DNA of 64,000 bases, taken from assembly GCA_964575845.1 (NCBI GenBank), contig CAZNSX010000007.1:1-64000 (forward strand). Direction: 5' to 3'. Positions 40,088 through 48,344 of the stretch are shown piece after piece. This DNA comes from CAZNSX01 sp964575845 (lineage in GTDB: Bacteria > UBA8248 > CAZNSX01). Below the pieces are notes generated by a model. It did not search any database. It saw only the letters and a program-made list of their open reading frames with translations, and had not been told where the DNA came from. The translations under genes and the position numbers were made by a program. How positions within the stretch are numbered: position 1 is the stretch's first letter; every line of letters begins with the position of its first letter.

Positions 40088-40912
40088 ATGAGGAAACCCG
40101 GAGCAAAGACCCTTATCGCGGTTCTGTCTCTCTTGCTTTTTATGGCCGTGGCCCTGATGTGCCAGGCCGCCAGCGCACAGCAAACCTCCACGCTCGTGAA
40201 AGTCACGAAGAGCAAGGTCTTGCGGGTCGGCTGGGCCAACTGGAAACCCTGGGTCTACATGGACGAGAAGGATAGGAAGGTCAAAGGGTTTGCGGTCGAC
40301 CTCTATTCCGAGATGTCCAAAGCCCTGGGCGTGGAAGTCAAATGGGTGGAGGACAGCTGGGGCACTCTGGTGGCCGCGCTTCAGGCGAACAAGATCGACA
40401 TCATGGCTCTCGGCAATAAATCCTTCAAGAGGCTCCTGGCGGCTGAATATGCAGGTCCCATCACCATAAGCGGCAAGAGCCTCATCATCAGGGATGACTC
40501 CATCAGTAAGTTCAACATCTCCGGCTGGAAAGACGCTGACAGGCCTGAAGTGAAAATAGGGGTTGCGATAGGTTCGGCCGCGGACCAGGCCGTGACGCCG
40601 ACCTTCAAGAAGGCCGAGATAGTGCGGGTGCAGGGAGATCCGCAGGCGGTTGCCGCGCTGATCGCGGGGCGGGTGGACGCCTACTCGACCGACCTCTCCG
40701 TGCTTCTTCCCTTGGCCAAAGAGCATAAGGGCCTCACCGTGTTGGAAGAGCCCTTCAGGCGGGCGGAGCTCGGGCTCTACGTGCGCCAGGGTGACCAGGT
40801 CTTCCTCAACTGGGTGAACTGGTTCATCCGCGAGATGAAGATCGAGGGCAAGGTCGATGAATGGTTGAAAAAGCATAATATCGTGGGAGCAAAAGTGGCA
40901 CCATACCTGTAA
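40088..40912 (+). CDS. Family 3 extracellular solute-binding protein
   Basis: Periplasmic binding protein of the amino-acid ABC type, 274 residues. Signal peptide: a basic start then LIAVLSLLLFMAVALMCQAA, cleavage near ASA/QQ. Family features include VLRVGWANWKPWVYMDEKDR, GFAVDLYSEMSKALGVEVKW, and IDIMALGNKSFKRLLAAEYA. The usual Arg contacting the substrate carboxylate (near RSP..R) cannot be identified with certainty. GGAGGAGG lies 9 bases before ATG 40088; the ATG at 40079 abuts it and is not preferred. Confidence 0.88.
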   Translation: MRKPGAKTLIAVLSLLLFMAVALMCQAASAQQTSTLVKVTKSKVLRVGWANWKPWVYMDEKDRKVKGFAVDLYSEMSKALGVEVKWVEDSWGTLVAALQANKIDIMALGNKSFKRLLAAEYAGPITISGKSLIIRDDSISKFNISGWKDADRPEVKIGVAIGSAADQAVTPTFKKAEIVRVQGDPQAVAALIAGRVDAYSTDLSVLLPLAKEHKGLTVLEEPFRRAELGLYVRQGDQVFLNWVNWFIREMKIEGKVDEWLKKHNIVGAKVAPYL

Positions 40913-41023
40913 AGGGAAGCGGGAGGGAAGCCTCTCGAGGCCTTCTCTCCCGCGTTTTCAACCGATGGAGGATGCCTTTAGACTTTTCCGAAGGACGGGT
41001 GTCGCAATTCGTGGACCCGCTGG

Positions 41024-42442
41024 ATGGACGTGACATTGACTAAGGACGCCGTTTTCGCTCTTTCTGAGTATATTCGTGAGACGACCTTCGAGCGACTGCC
41101 GCCTGAAGTTGTCGAGGTCACCAAGCATTTCATTCTGGACACCCTCGGCGTAGCGCTTGCTGGCTCTTCGGCTCCCGGGTGTAAGGAGGTCGTCGCGCTC
41201 ATCGGAGAGTGGGGGGGTAAGCCGGAGAGCACGGTGTGGACTTACGGCGGCAGAGTTCCCGCGCCGCAGGCGGGCTTCCTGAACAGCATGATGGCCCACT
41301 CCCTGGATTTCGACGAGACGCACGATGATGCGGCGTTGCATGCCCATGTGTCGGTTCTTCCCGCCGCCCTTGCGGCCGGAGAGTGGCCGGATGGACGGGT
41401 CAATGGAAAGAGACTGCTGGCCGCAGTGGCCGTGGGAGTGGATGTCGCATGCCGGCTGGGGCTGGCGCTGAAGACCCCGATCGCTTTCGTTCGCACGGCA
41501 ACTTGCGGCGGTTTCGGCTCGACGGCCGCCGCCGCAAATATGGGTGGCCTGAACTCGGAGGAGGTGCGGGCCGCGCTCGGAATCTATTACAGCCAGGCCT
41601 CGGGAAACGAACAGTGTGTCATAGATGGCGGGCTGACGAAAAGGATGCAGCCTGCGTTCATGGTCAAGGCCGCACTGCTTGCGACGGCGATGGCGCGAAG
41701 GGGCATCACCGGGTCCGTCCATACGCTGGAGGGAAAATACGGATACTTCAACCTGTATGAAAGGGGCTCCTACGACCCAGCGCCCCTGACCGAGGGACTG
41801 GGCACGAAGTTCACCAATGGGGAGATAAGCATCAAGCCCTACCCATGCTGCAGGTGCACCCACGGAGCCATCGACGCGGCCATCATGCTGCATCGCGAAA
41901 GGCCCGTGGAGCCGGAGGAGGTGGCGGAGGTCACCATTTTAACCTCTCAGATGAACTTTGATATCACGGGCGCTCCTTTCAGGGTAAGGGAAAACCCCCA
42001 GGTGGACGCGCAGTTCAGCATCCCGTATACGGTCTCGGCGGCGCTCTTGCGGGGGGATGTGTTCATCGGCGACTTCCAGGAGGACTCCATTCGTGAGCCG
42101 CGCGTCCTGGAGCTCGCAAAAAAGGTGCGGGTGAGAGTGGATCAGGACCACAGGTGGGAGAGGCTCATGGCTCCCACAACCATCGAAGTCCGCCTGGAAG
42201 GAGGAGACCTTCTGCGGAAGAGGGTGGAGGTGATGAAGGGCCACCCCCTAAATTCCCTGACCTGGGAGGAGCTTACCCGTAAATTCTCCCGGTGTGCCAC
42301 CTTCGCCGCGAGGCCTTTTCCCGGGAAAGAGACCGGCCGAATCATCGAGACCGTCCGCCACCTGGATGAGCTCGAAGACGTTGCGGAGTTGGTTGGGCTG
42401 CTGGCCTCAAGGGATAAGGCCCTGGAGGGCGTATGCACGTAG
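41024..42442 (+). CDS. MmgE/PrpD family protein
   Basis: A 472-residue member of the MmgE/PrpD fold (2-methylcitrate dehydratase, cis-aconitate decarboxylase and related lyases or isomerases). Family patterns: HFILDTLGVALAGSSAPGCK, NSMMAHSLDFDETHDDAALH, HVSVLPAALAAGEWPDGRVN, GFGSTAAAANMGGLNSEEVR and IKPYPCCRCTHGAIDAAI. The FDETHDDAALHAH cluster contains the likely catalytic Asp and His residues. The gene overlaps the acyl-CoA ligase start by 10 bases, so the two are coupled. The reaction cannot be predicted; members act on tricarboxylates, iminodisuccinate and others. Confidence 0.88.
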   Translation: MDVTLTKDAVFALSEYIRETTFERLPPEVVEVTKHFILDTLGVALAGSSAPGCKEVVALIGEWGGKPESTVWTYGGRVPAPQAGFLNSMMAHSLDFDETHDDAALHAHVSVLPAALAAGEWPDGRVNGKRLLAAVAVGVDVACRLGLALKTPIAFVRTATCGGFGSTAAAANMGGLNSEEVRAALGIYYSQASGNEQCVIDGGLTKRMQPAFMVKAALLATAMARRGITGSVHTLEGKYGYFNLYERGSYDPAPLTEGLGTKFTNGEISIKPYPCCRCTHGAIDAAIMLHRERPVEPEEVAEVTILTSQMNFDITGAPFRVRENPQVDAQFSIPYTVSAALLRGDVFIGDFQEDSIREPRVLELAKKVRVRVDQDHRWERLMAPTTIEVRLEGGDLLRKRVEVMKGHPLNSLTWEELTRKFSRCATFAARPFPGKETGRIIETVRHLDELEDVAELVGLLASRDKALEGVCT

Positions 42443-43986
42443 GGTATCTCATCCAGCGGAGCGCCAGATATTTCCGGCGGAGGACCGCTCTCATTATGGG
42501 GGATATGAGGCTCACTTTCGAGGAAGTTGACGGCCGGGCCACTCGGCTCGCAAACGGCCTTCACGACCTCGGCATCCGAAAAGGCGCCAGGGTCGCCATC
42601 CTTCTCGATAACTGCAAGGAATTCGTCGAGGCGGACTTCGGCGTCTCCAAAGGGGGCTTCGTCAAGCTATTGATCAGTCCCAGGTATACTCCTGAAGAAA
42701 TTCACTTCGTCCTGGAAGACTCCGGGGCCGAGTGCGCAGTATTCGGCCAAGAGTTCGAGGGCACGATAGACTCTATCAGGGGAAATCTTCCGTCCCTCAA
42801 GCATCTCGTCAGGGTCGGAGAGGAGCGCGGCGACTTTTTGCCTTACGAGGCTCTCCTGGCGAGGGCTTCGCCCGAGGAGCCCGAGAGCGAGGTGGCCGAG
42901 GACGACCTCTACGAGGTCAAATATACCTCCGGGACGACCGGCAGGCAGAAAGGGGCGATGTTCACTCACAGGGCCAAGATCGCCAACGTGGTCAATATTC
43001 TCATCGACAGGGTGCCCATAAGCCCCGAGGACAAGATGCTGCATGTAGGCTCTCTGGCCTATGCGAGCGGTTTTTATATGGTTCCGCATTACCTTCGGGG
43101 CGCAGCCAACGTGCTTCTGAAAAAGTTTGACCCGGATAAGATTTTCGAGACCATCGAAAGTCAACGAATAACGACCTTGAGCATCGTCCCGACGATGCTG
43201 TACATGATGCTGGCCCATCCCCGAGTGAGGCTGTACAATTACAGCAGCTTGAAAGCCATCTATTATGGTGGCGCTCCGATGTCTACCGAAAAGCTCAAGG
43301 AAGGCATCGCCGTTTTCGGTAACGTCTTCTATCAGACGTACGGCTTGGTGGAGGCGCCCATGTCGGCGCATCTCCCCATAAGCGAGCATAAGGTGGACGG
43401 CTCCGAGGAAGAATTGAAGAGAATGGGTTCGGTGGGGAGAGAGGTCACCAACGCCGAGATAAAGATAGTGGATGAGCTGGGCAAAGAGGTGAAGAGCGGC
43501 GCAGTGGGCCAACTCATCATCAGGGCCCCCCACGCCATGGCGGGTTACTGGAACCGGCCGGCCGAGACGGCCAGAACTCTTTTCGACGGTTGGCTTTGCA
43601 CCGGCGATATAGGGAAGAGGGATGAGGAGGGATACATTTATCTCTTGGACAGGATGCATGATAGGATCAAGACGGGCGGATTCAATGTATACCCGAGAGA
43701 GGTCGAGGATGTGCTCTATCGGCATCCCTCCGTGACGGAAGCCGCGGTGATCGGCGTGCCCGACGAGAAGTGGGGAGAGCGCGTTGAGGCTTTCGTGGTC
43801 CTGCGGCCGGGGGCGTGCCTGACCGAGGAGGAGATGATAGGGTTCTGCGGCGAACAGCTCTCGGGTTTCAAGAAACCCCGCTCGGTATCGTTTCTCAAGG
43901 AGCTGCCGAAGAATTCCTCCGGGAAGATAATGCGACGGACATTGAAGGAGGAGCACTGGAAGGCTCTTGATAAGATGATCTACTAA
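42433..43986 (+). CDS. AMP-dependent acyl-CoA synthetase
   Basis: ANL-superfamily acid:CoA ligase of 517 residues. The P-loop is YTSGTTGRQKGAM at about residues 165-177. Adenine site: TYGLVEAPM; hinge: GWLCTGDIGKRDEEG; A8 loop: DRIKTGGFNVYPREVEDVL; C-terminal Lys region: PKNSSGKIMRRTLKE. All catalytic residues are present. It activates a carboxylic acid to the CoA thioester with ATP. In this cluster it could activate an acid released by the reductase module or by the MmgE/PrpD product (inference). It overlaps the MmgE/PrpD stop. Confidence 0.9.
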   Translation: MHVGYLIQRSARYFRRRTALIMGDMRLTFEEVDGRATRLANGLHDLGIRKGARVAILLDNCKEFVEADFGVSKGGFVKLLISPRYTPEEIHFVLEDSGAECAVFGQEFEGTIDSIRGNLPSLKHLVRVGEERGDFLPYEALLARASPEEPESEVAEDDLYEVKYTSGTTGRQKGAMFTHRAKIANVVNILIDRVPISPEDKMLHVGSLAYASGFYMVPHYLRGAANVLLKKFDPDKIFETIESQRITTLSIVPTMLYMMLAHPRVRLYNYSSLKAIYYGGAPMSTEKLKEGIAVFGNVFYQTYGLVEAPMSAHLPISEHKVDGSEEELKRMGSVGREVTNAEIKIVDELGKEVKSGAVGQLIIRAPHAMAGYWNRPAETARTLFDGWLCTGDIGKRDEEGYIYLLDRMHDRIKTGGFNVYPREVEDVLYRHPSVTEAAVIGVPDEKWGERVEAFVVLRPGACLTEEEMIGFCGEQLSGFKKPRSVSFLKELPKNSSGKIMRRTLKEEHWKALDKMIY

Positions 43987-44034
43987 AGGCCTAAGTCCCC
44001 ACGGGGTCGGCTCCTAGCCGGGAGATTTGCAGTC

Positions 44035-44796
44035 ATGGTCGAAGCGCTAAGAATCGAAGACCTACACAAGTCTTTCGGCAATCTCAAAGTCCTCAAAGGT
44101 ATCGACCTGACTGTCCAGAAGGGGGAAGTCCTCACCATAATCGGCACGAGCGGCTCGGGAAAGAGCACCCTTTTGCGTTGCATCAACCTGCTGGAGTATG
44201 CCGACAGGGGCCGAATCTATATCGAGGGGAAACTCCTGTTTCACTGGAAAAAGGGAAACGCACGATTGATCCCGAGCTCGGAGATCAACGATCTGCGCTC
44301 CAATATCGGCATGGTGTTCCAGCTTTTCAACCTCTGGTATCACAAAACGGTCCTGGGCAACATCATCGAGGCCCCCATGCTGGTGAGGAAACTGCCTAAA
44401 AAGGAGGCCACCGAGCGTGCGAAGATGCTCCTCGCCAAGGTCGGCTTGCTCGATAAAATAGACCACTATCCCTCCCGTCTCTCTGGGGGACAGAAGCAGC
44501 GCGTGGCCATCGCCCGGACGTTGGCGATGCAGCCTAATCTCATGCTGTTCGACGAGGCGACTTCCGCCCTGGACCCGGAGCTGATCGGTGAGGTACTGGA
44601 TGTCATGAAGACCCTCGCGGATGAAGGAATGACCATGATAGTGGTCACCCATGAGATGGGTTTCGCGAAGGAGGTTTCCGATAGGGTGATCTTCCTGGAA
44701 GATGGCGTGATCGTCGAGCAAAATGCACCGAAGGTCATCTTCTCCAACCCCTCCGACCCCCGCACGCGACGTTTCCTCTCCAAAGTGCTCCACTAA
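44035..44796 (+). CDS. Amino-acid ABC transporter ATPase (GlnQ/HisP family)
   Basis: ATPase of 253 residues for the amino-acid importer. Walker A is GTSGSGKSTLLR, the Q-loop is in GMVFQLFNLW, the signature is LSGGQKQRVAIART, Walker B is LMLFDEATSALDPE, and the H-loop is VVTHEM. It serves the permease at 39366 and binding protein at 40088, from which it is separated by the MmgE/PrpD and ligase genes; this scattering supports one functional operon. It is the last gene in the run. Confidence 0.92.
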   Translation: MVEALRIEDLHKSFGNLKVLKGIDLTVQKGEVLTIIGTSGSGKSTLLRCINLLEYADRGRIYIEGKLLFHWKKGNARLIPSSEINDLRSNIGMVFQLFNLWYHKTVLGNIIEAPMLVRKLPKKEATERAKMLLAKVGLLDKIDHYPSRLSGGQKQRVAIARTLAMQPNLMLFDEATSALDPELIGEVLDVMKTLADEGMTMIVVTHEMGFAKEVSDRVIFLEDGVIVEQNAPKVIFSNPSDPRTRRFLSKVLH

Positions 44797-44926
44797 GCTT
44801 CCCTCTGCAAAAAAATTACTTCGCTCAAAGATGCATACCCCTGCGAGACCGTAGGGTCGTATCCGAATAGCCACACCTTTTTAGGAATCATGGAGAATTT
44901 CCGCTTCGCATGGAAAGGAAAGTGCC

Positions 44927-44945
44927 CTTTGGGTTATGAGCCCAA
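44927..44945 (+). repeat. 19-bp copy of the tRNA-fMet anticodon arm (att-like)
   Basis: CTTTGGGTTATGAGCCCAA is identical to 45591-45609 within the tRNA gene, in the same orientation, 664 bp apart. tRNA anticodon arms are known attachment sites for tyrosine integrases, and a partial copy of the target is the usual trace of integration. No integrase gene is present, so this would be a remnant. Confidence 0.6.
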
Positions 44946-44997
44946 GTGAAGTGAGTTCTTTCATCCTGAGCTTGAGCGTCTCATTACCCAGACTCCC

Positions 44998-45067
44998 AAA
45001 GTCTGAGACCTTAAGGTTATGGCTCTATGAGCTCTATAGAGCGCTCATATTGGAGGTCTCAGACTTT
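44998..45067 (+). terminator. Long inverted repeat with T-run
   Basis: AAAGTCTGAGACC (44998-45010) is exactly complementary to GGTCTCAGACTTT (45055-45067), and the right arm runs into TTTTTA. The 44-base loop holds a second palindrome, GCTCTATAGAGC at 45031-45042. It may terminate the grd-cluster transcript about 200 bases after its last gene, or may be a small mobile-element (MITE-like) remnant. Confidence 0.45.
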
Positions 45068-45174
45068 TTATCTGACCCCTCTGAAAATCCCTTGAGTTCT
45101 ATTTAAAATTGACGAACTGGAAATTGGAGGAGGAAAATTGGGAACTTTGCCACCTGTCCCAGGGAGGACAAATT

Positions 45175-45360
45175 ATGCGGTACATCTGCGAGCTCTGTCA
45201 GTGCGACTTCAATACTTCTGTTAGCGCTAGTGTGTGCATCTGCTGTGGTTCCATGAGAATCCACCTCATGGGGGAAGGCGAGAAGACGCTGCGTGAGCTG
45301 CGGCACGAGTGGTACAGCAAGACTGTAAACAGACACGATCCAGGCTCTATTCAGGTTTGA
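45175..45360 (+). CDS. Small zinc-ribbon-like protein
   Basis: A 61-residue protein starting MRYICELCQCDFNTSVSASV and continuing CICCGSMRIHLMGEG. Two CxxC pairs (CELC and CICC) separated by about 17 residues suggest a zinc ribbon or rubredoxin-like knuckle. GGGAGGACAAATT precedes ATG 45175, which I prefer over the TTG at 45109. The gene lies between the two tRNA-arm repeats, so it may have come with a former insertion. Function unknown. Confidence 0.5.
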   Translation: MRYICELCQCDFNTSVSASVCICCGSMRIHLMGEGEKTLRELRHEWYSKTVNRHDPGSIQV

Positions 45361-45521
45361 TAGCTGCCTAAATCTCACCCAACTCGGCTTCAGCCCTCTT
45401 GCCCTACCCCTCAAACTGGTGAGAGCGGATATATACAGAAGGGGCTTCTCAGGATCGCCCCTACCCGCCTCTGTCATGTTTCATTAGAAGTTTCGTTAGA
45501 AATTTGCCCCCAGAAACACAA

Positions 45522-45551
45522 AAGGGGCTGCGGCCTCGACCGCAACCCCTT
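45522..45551 (-). terminator. Terminator of tRNA-fMet
   Basis: On the minus strand, immediately after the tRNA, AAGGGGTTGCGG and CCGCAGCCCCTT form a long stem (one G-U pair) with loop TCGAGG, followed by TTGTGTTT. It is a standard rho-independent terminator 9 bases past the CCA end. Confidence 0.8.
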
Positions 45552-45559
45552 GATTTTTC

Positions 45560-45636
<77 letters not shown>

Positions 45637-45708
45637 ACGATTTAAGATCTTTATAATATTATGCTGCTGCAAGCTTGTCAAGCCCTTCGCTGCTTTCATC
45701 CCCGCCTC

Positions 45709-46089
45709 TCATAGCGCGCCCTTGAGGGCTGCTATCAGCTCTCCCGTCATATCACGGCAGAGGGAGACTATTTGGTCTATCTCCTGGGGGGTCACCTCAT
45801 CGTAGTGGATGCCGCAGACGAGGGCGACCGGGGAGCCCAGGGCAGCCGCCACCTTTTCGGCGGCCTCCCGGCCCACTAAGTCATCGAGATGCTTCAGGCG
45901 ATTGAGAACGCTCGTTGTGGCTCCCGGCGGGTCTCCGGGGTGGAGCCCCCCGTGGGGCTCGGCCAAAAGACAGGAGCCCACGTGAGCTCTATCCCCGCCT
46001 GTGAGGATAAGCAGAAGGTCCTCCCCGATGGCCTCCGCCCTGAGGCTTATAGCCTTTCCCTTGAACTCCCGCTCAACCGTCAGGGCCAT
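45709..46089 (-). CDS. LpdD-like (gallate decarboxylase subunit D family) protein
   Basis: A 126-residue single-domain protein: LLLILTGGDRAHVGSCLLAE, PPGATTSVLNRLKHLDDLVG, REAAEKVAAALGSPVALVCG and IHYDEVTPQEIDQI. This matches the prenylated-flavin-chaperone LpdD-like domain, named for a small partner of UbiD-type gallate decarboxylase. No UbiD gene is in the window. The start is ATG 46089 after AAGGAAC; the frame extends to a GTG at 46113. It follows hemB by 11 bases and is presumably cotranscribed with it. Confidence 0.7.
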   Translation of the reverse strand: MALTVEREFKGKAISLRAEAIGEDLLLILTGGDRAHVGSCLLAEPHGGLHPGDPPGATTSVLNRLKHLDDLVGREAAEKVAAALGSPVALVCGIHYDEVTPQEIDQIVSLCRDMTGELIAALKGAL

Positions 46090-46100
46090 GGCGTTCCTTC

Positions 46101-47090
46101 TCAGGGGGACCACTCATCCATGTGGGGCAGAAGCCGGGCGGCGTCTTTGGCAAAGTAGGTGATGATGAGGTCGGCCCCAGCCCTCTTGATGGCAGTCAGG
46201 AGTTCCATCATCGCCCGCTCCCCATCAAGCCAGCCCGCCCCGGCGGCCGCCTTCACCATGGCGTACTCTCCACTTACGTTGTAGGCGGCCACGGGAACCG
46301 TGGAGAAATCCCTGACCCTGCGGATGATGTCGAGGAACGCGAGCGCGGGCTTCACCATGACTATGTCGGCCCCTTCCTCGATGTCCAGCTCCACCTCTCG
46401 CAAAGCCTCCCGGGCATTGGCCGGGTCCATCTGGTAGGAGCTTCTATCGCCAAAGGCGGGGGCAGATTCGGCGGCATCTCTGAAGGGCCCATAGAAGGAG
46501 GAGGCATACTTTGCGGCATAGGCCAGGATGGGGATATTCTCAAAGCCCCCCGCATCAAGAGTCCTCCTTATGGCCCTTACTCTTCCGTCCATCATATCCG
46601 AGGGCGCGATCACATCGGCGCCAGCCCTTGCATGGGAGAGAGAAGTTTTAGCAAGAAGCTCAAGGGTGGAGTCGTTATCTATCCTGCCTTCTTTCACGAC
46701 CCCGCAGTGGCCGTGGCTCATGTACTCGCAGAGGCAAACGTCGGTGATGACCACGAGCCCGGGGGAGCCCTCCTTAAGAGCCCTCACGGCCCCCTGAACT
46801 ATTCCTTCATCATCGTAGGCACCCGACGCCACCTCATCCTTTTTCTCTGGCACCCCAAAGAGGATAACGGCCGGGACGTGAAGTCCCGCCACCTCTCGCG
46901 CCTCTGCCGCAAGCTCATCCACCGACAGTTGATATACTCCGGGCATGGAGGATACTTCCCGCCTGACCCCGTTTCCTGGCACGACGAAAAGGGGATAGAC
47001 GAAGTCATCCACCGAGAGCTGGGTCTCACGGACCATGCGCCTAAGAGGCTCGCGCTCCCGGGTTCGCCGGGTTCGCAGGAAGTCTTTCAT
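46101..47090 (-). CDS. hemB: Delta-aminolevulinic acid dehydratase (porphobilinogen synthase)
   Basis: Condenses two 5-aminolevulinate molecules to porphobilinogen in haem/tetrapyrrole synthesis. The 329-residue protein has both Schiff-base lysines: YAAKYASSFYGPFRDAA and ADIVMVKPALAFLD. DVCLCEYMSHGHCGV carries the three-cysteine zinc site of zinc-type enzymes. PSDMMDGRVRAIR and GEYAMVKAA are conserved. Length is normal. It shares a transcript with the LpdD-like gene. Confidence 0.96.
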   Translation of the reverse strand: MKDFLRTRRTREREPLRRMVRETQLSVDDFVYPLFVVPGNGVRREVSSMPGVYQLSVDELAAEAREVAGLHVPAVILFGVPEKKDEVASGAYDDEGIVQGAVRALKEGSPGLVVITDVCLCEYMSHGHCGVVKEGRIDNDSTLELLAKTSLSHARAGADVIAPSDMMDGRVRAIRRTLDAGGFENIPILAYAAKYASSFYGPFRDAAESAPAFGDRSSYQMDPANAREALREVELDIEEGADIVMVKPALAFLDIIRRVRDFSTVPVAAYNVSGEYAMVKAAAGAGWLDGERAMMELLTAIKRAGADLIITYFAKDAARLLPHMDEWSP

Positions 47091-47447
47091 AGGCCCAATT
47101 CCTTTCTCAAGATCCCAGACGTTGCCTTACATAATATATACAGAATCCTTTACTTCGGTGCGATCTCAGTGTCAAGCAAATCTTATTCACCCGGTGACTA
47201 GACACGGGACTCGCTTCTTGATCGTTCCTTGCGGTGGGGAAAGGAAGCCTCCCGTGTCAGCGGGGATAAAGGTAATCTCACTTTGACCTTTGCCTTCGCC
47301 CTGATCTTCCGCTAAGATTCCTCCGTGGGGGCTATCCTCTTGGGGAGTTGACTTTCTTCTTTGCACCCAGGTACTTACCCCTCGTCCCTCCCCTGCGGCT
47401 CGTGATTTGCTTGGCGCTTTTGAGGAGCAGGGGCGTCTCTTAACCCG
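47091..47447. other. Intergenic region between hemB and degV-like genes
   Basis: A 357-bp divergent gap. On the minus strand TTGACA (complement of 47170-47175) is followed by AT-rich sequence, including TATATATTATG about 27 bases on and a weak TAAAGG at 17-base spacing, so a hemB promoter is plausible here. I see no gene. Confidence 0.4.
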
Positions 47448-48344
47448 GTGCAGCCGTTGACGGTCAGGACCGAAGGCCGACGCGTCAAGCTCATTACCGA
47501 TGCCATCTGTGACATTCCGAATGAACTGTTTCCCGAGTGTGGCATAGAAGTCGTCCCCCTGAGGGTGAGCTTTCAGGGGAGGGAGCTAACTTTCCCGGAT
47601 AAGCGGGGGGGCGAGGCTTCCGAGAGGGCCCTTGATGTATACTATGACCTGCTCGCAAGGGCGGAGGAACTCCCCTCTACTGCGCAGCCGAGCGCAGAGA
47701 CCTTCAGGGAAGCCTATCGTCGGGCGCTTGAGAGCTGGGATCAAGTAGTCTCTATCCACGCGTCCGAGGCCATAAGCGGCACGGTCAACTCAGCCCGGCG
47801 GGCGGCGGAGGATTTCGGGGGCAGGGTCTCGGTGGTGGATTCGCGGCAGATGAGCATCGCCCTCGGCCTCATCGCCCTGGAGGCGGGCCGGGACTGCTCT
47901 GCGGGGCTCGGTGCCCCAGATATCACTCGCAGGATAGAGGAAAGGACCAAGAAGGTGCAGGCCTTTCTCACGCTGGACAATTTGAGATACTTGATGAAAG
48001 GGGGCCGCATAGGCCGGGTGCGCTATGCGCTCGGGGTTCTCTTGGGCAGGAAGCCCATCTGTACCATTCGGGAGGGTTCGGTCGACGGGGTTGCCAAGGT
48101 GAAGGGTGGGGATGCGCAGCACGAGGCCCTCCTGGGCCTCGTCGCACAAGGAGCCAAAGGCCCCATCCGCGCGATGACAGCCTTCTCGGGCCGGGCGACA
48201 GAAGCCAATGCCTTGAGGCTGGGTGAAAAGCTCAGGAAGCGATTCGAGGTGGCGGAGCTGCACCACACGAGGATCGGCCAGATAGTGGGCACTCACCTTG
48301 GCCCGAGCGCCTGGGGGCTCTCGTTTTTGCCGCTGGAGAGTTGA
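47448..48344 (+). CDS. DegV/FakB-family fatty-acid-binding protein
   Basis: DegV-fold protein of 298 residues: VKLITDAICDIPNELFPECG, VVPLRVSFQGRELTF, TAQPSAETFREAYRRALESW, QVVSIHASEAISGTVNSARR, VVDSRQMSIALGLIALEAG and DNLRYLMKGGRIGRVRYALG. FakB proteins hold a fatty acid and present its carboxylate to the FakA kinase. The start is GTG 47448; it has no clear ribosome site. The next gene overlaps it by 4 bases and encodes a DAK2 protein, giving a FakB-FakA-like pair. Confidence 0.87.
   Translation: MQPLTVRTEGRRVKLITDAICDIPNELFPECGIEVVPLRVSFQGRELTFPDKRGGEASERALDVYYDLLARAEELPSTAQPSAETFREAYRRALESWDQVVSIHASEAISGTVNSARRAAEDFGGRVSVVDSRQMSIALGLIALEAGRDCSAGLGAPDITRRIEERTKKVQAFLTLDNLRYLMKGGRIGRVRYALGVLLGRKPICTIREGSVDGVAKVKGGDAQHEALLGLVAQGAKGPIRAMTAFSGRATEANALRLGEKLRKRFEVAELHHTRIGQIVGTHLGPSAWGLSFLPLES

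Larger units (their letters stand above)
44797..45174. other. Intergenic stretch with repeats after the grd cluster
   Basis: Contains a 19-bp copy of the tRNA-fMet anticodon arm (44927-44945) and a long inverted repeat with a T-run (44998-45067), listed separately. No gene seen before the zinc-ribbon ORF. Confidence 0.5.
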
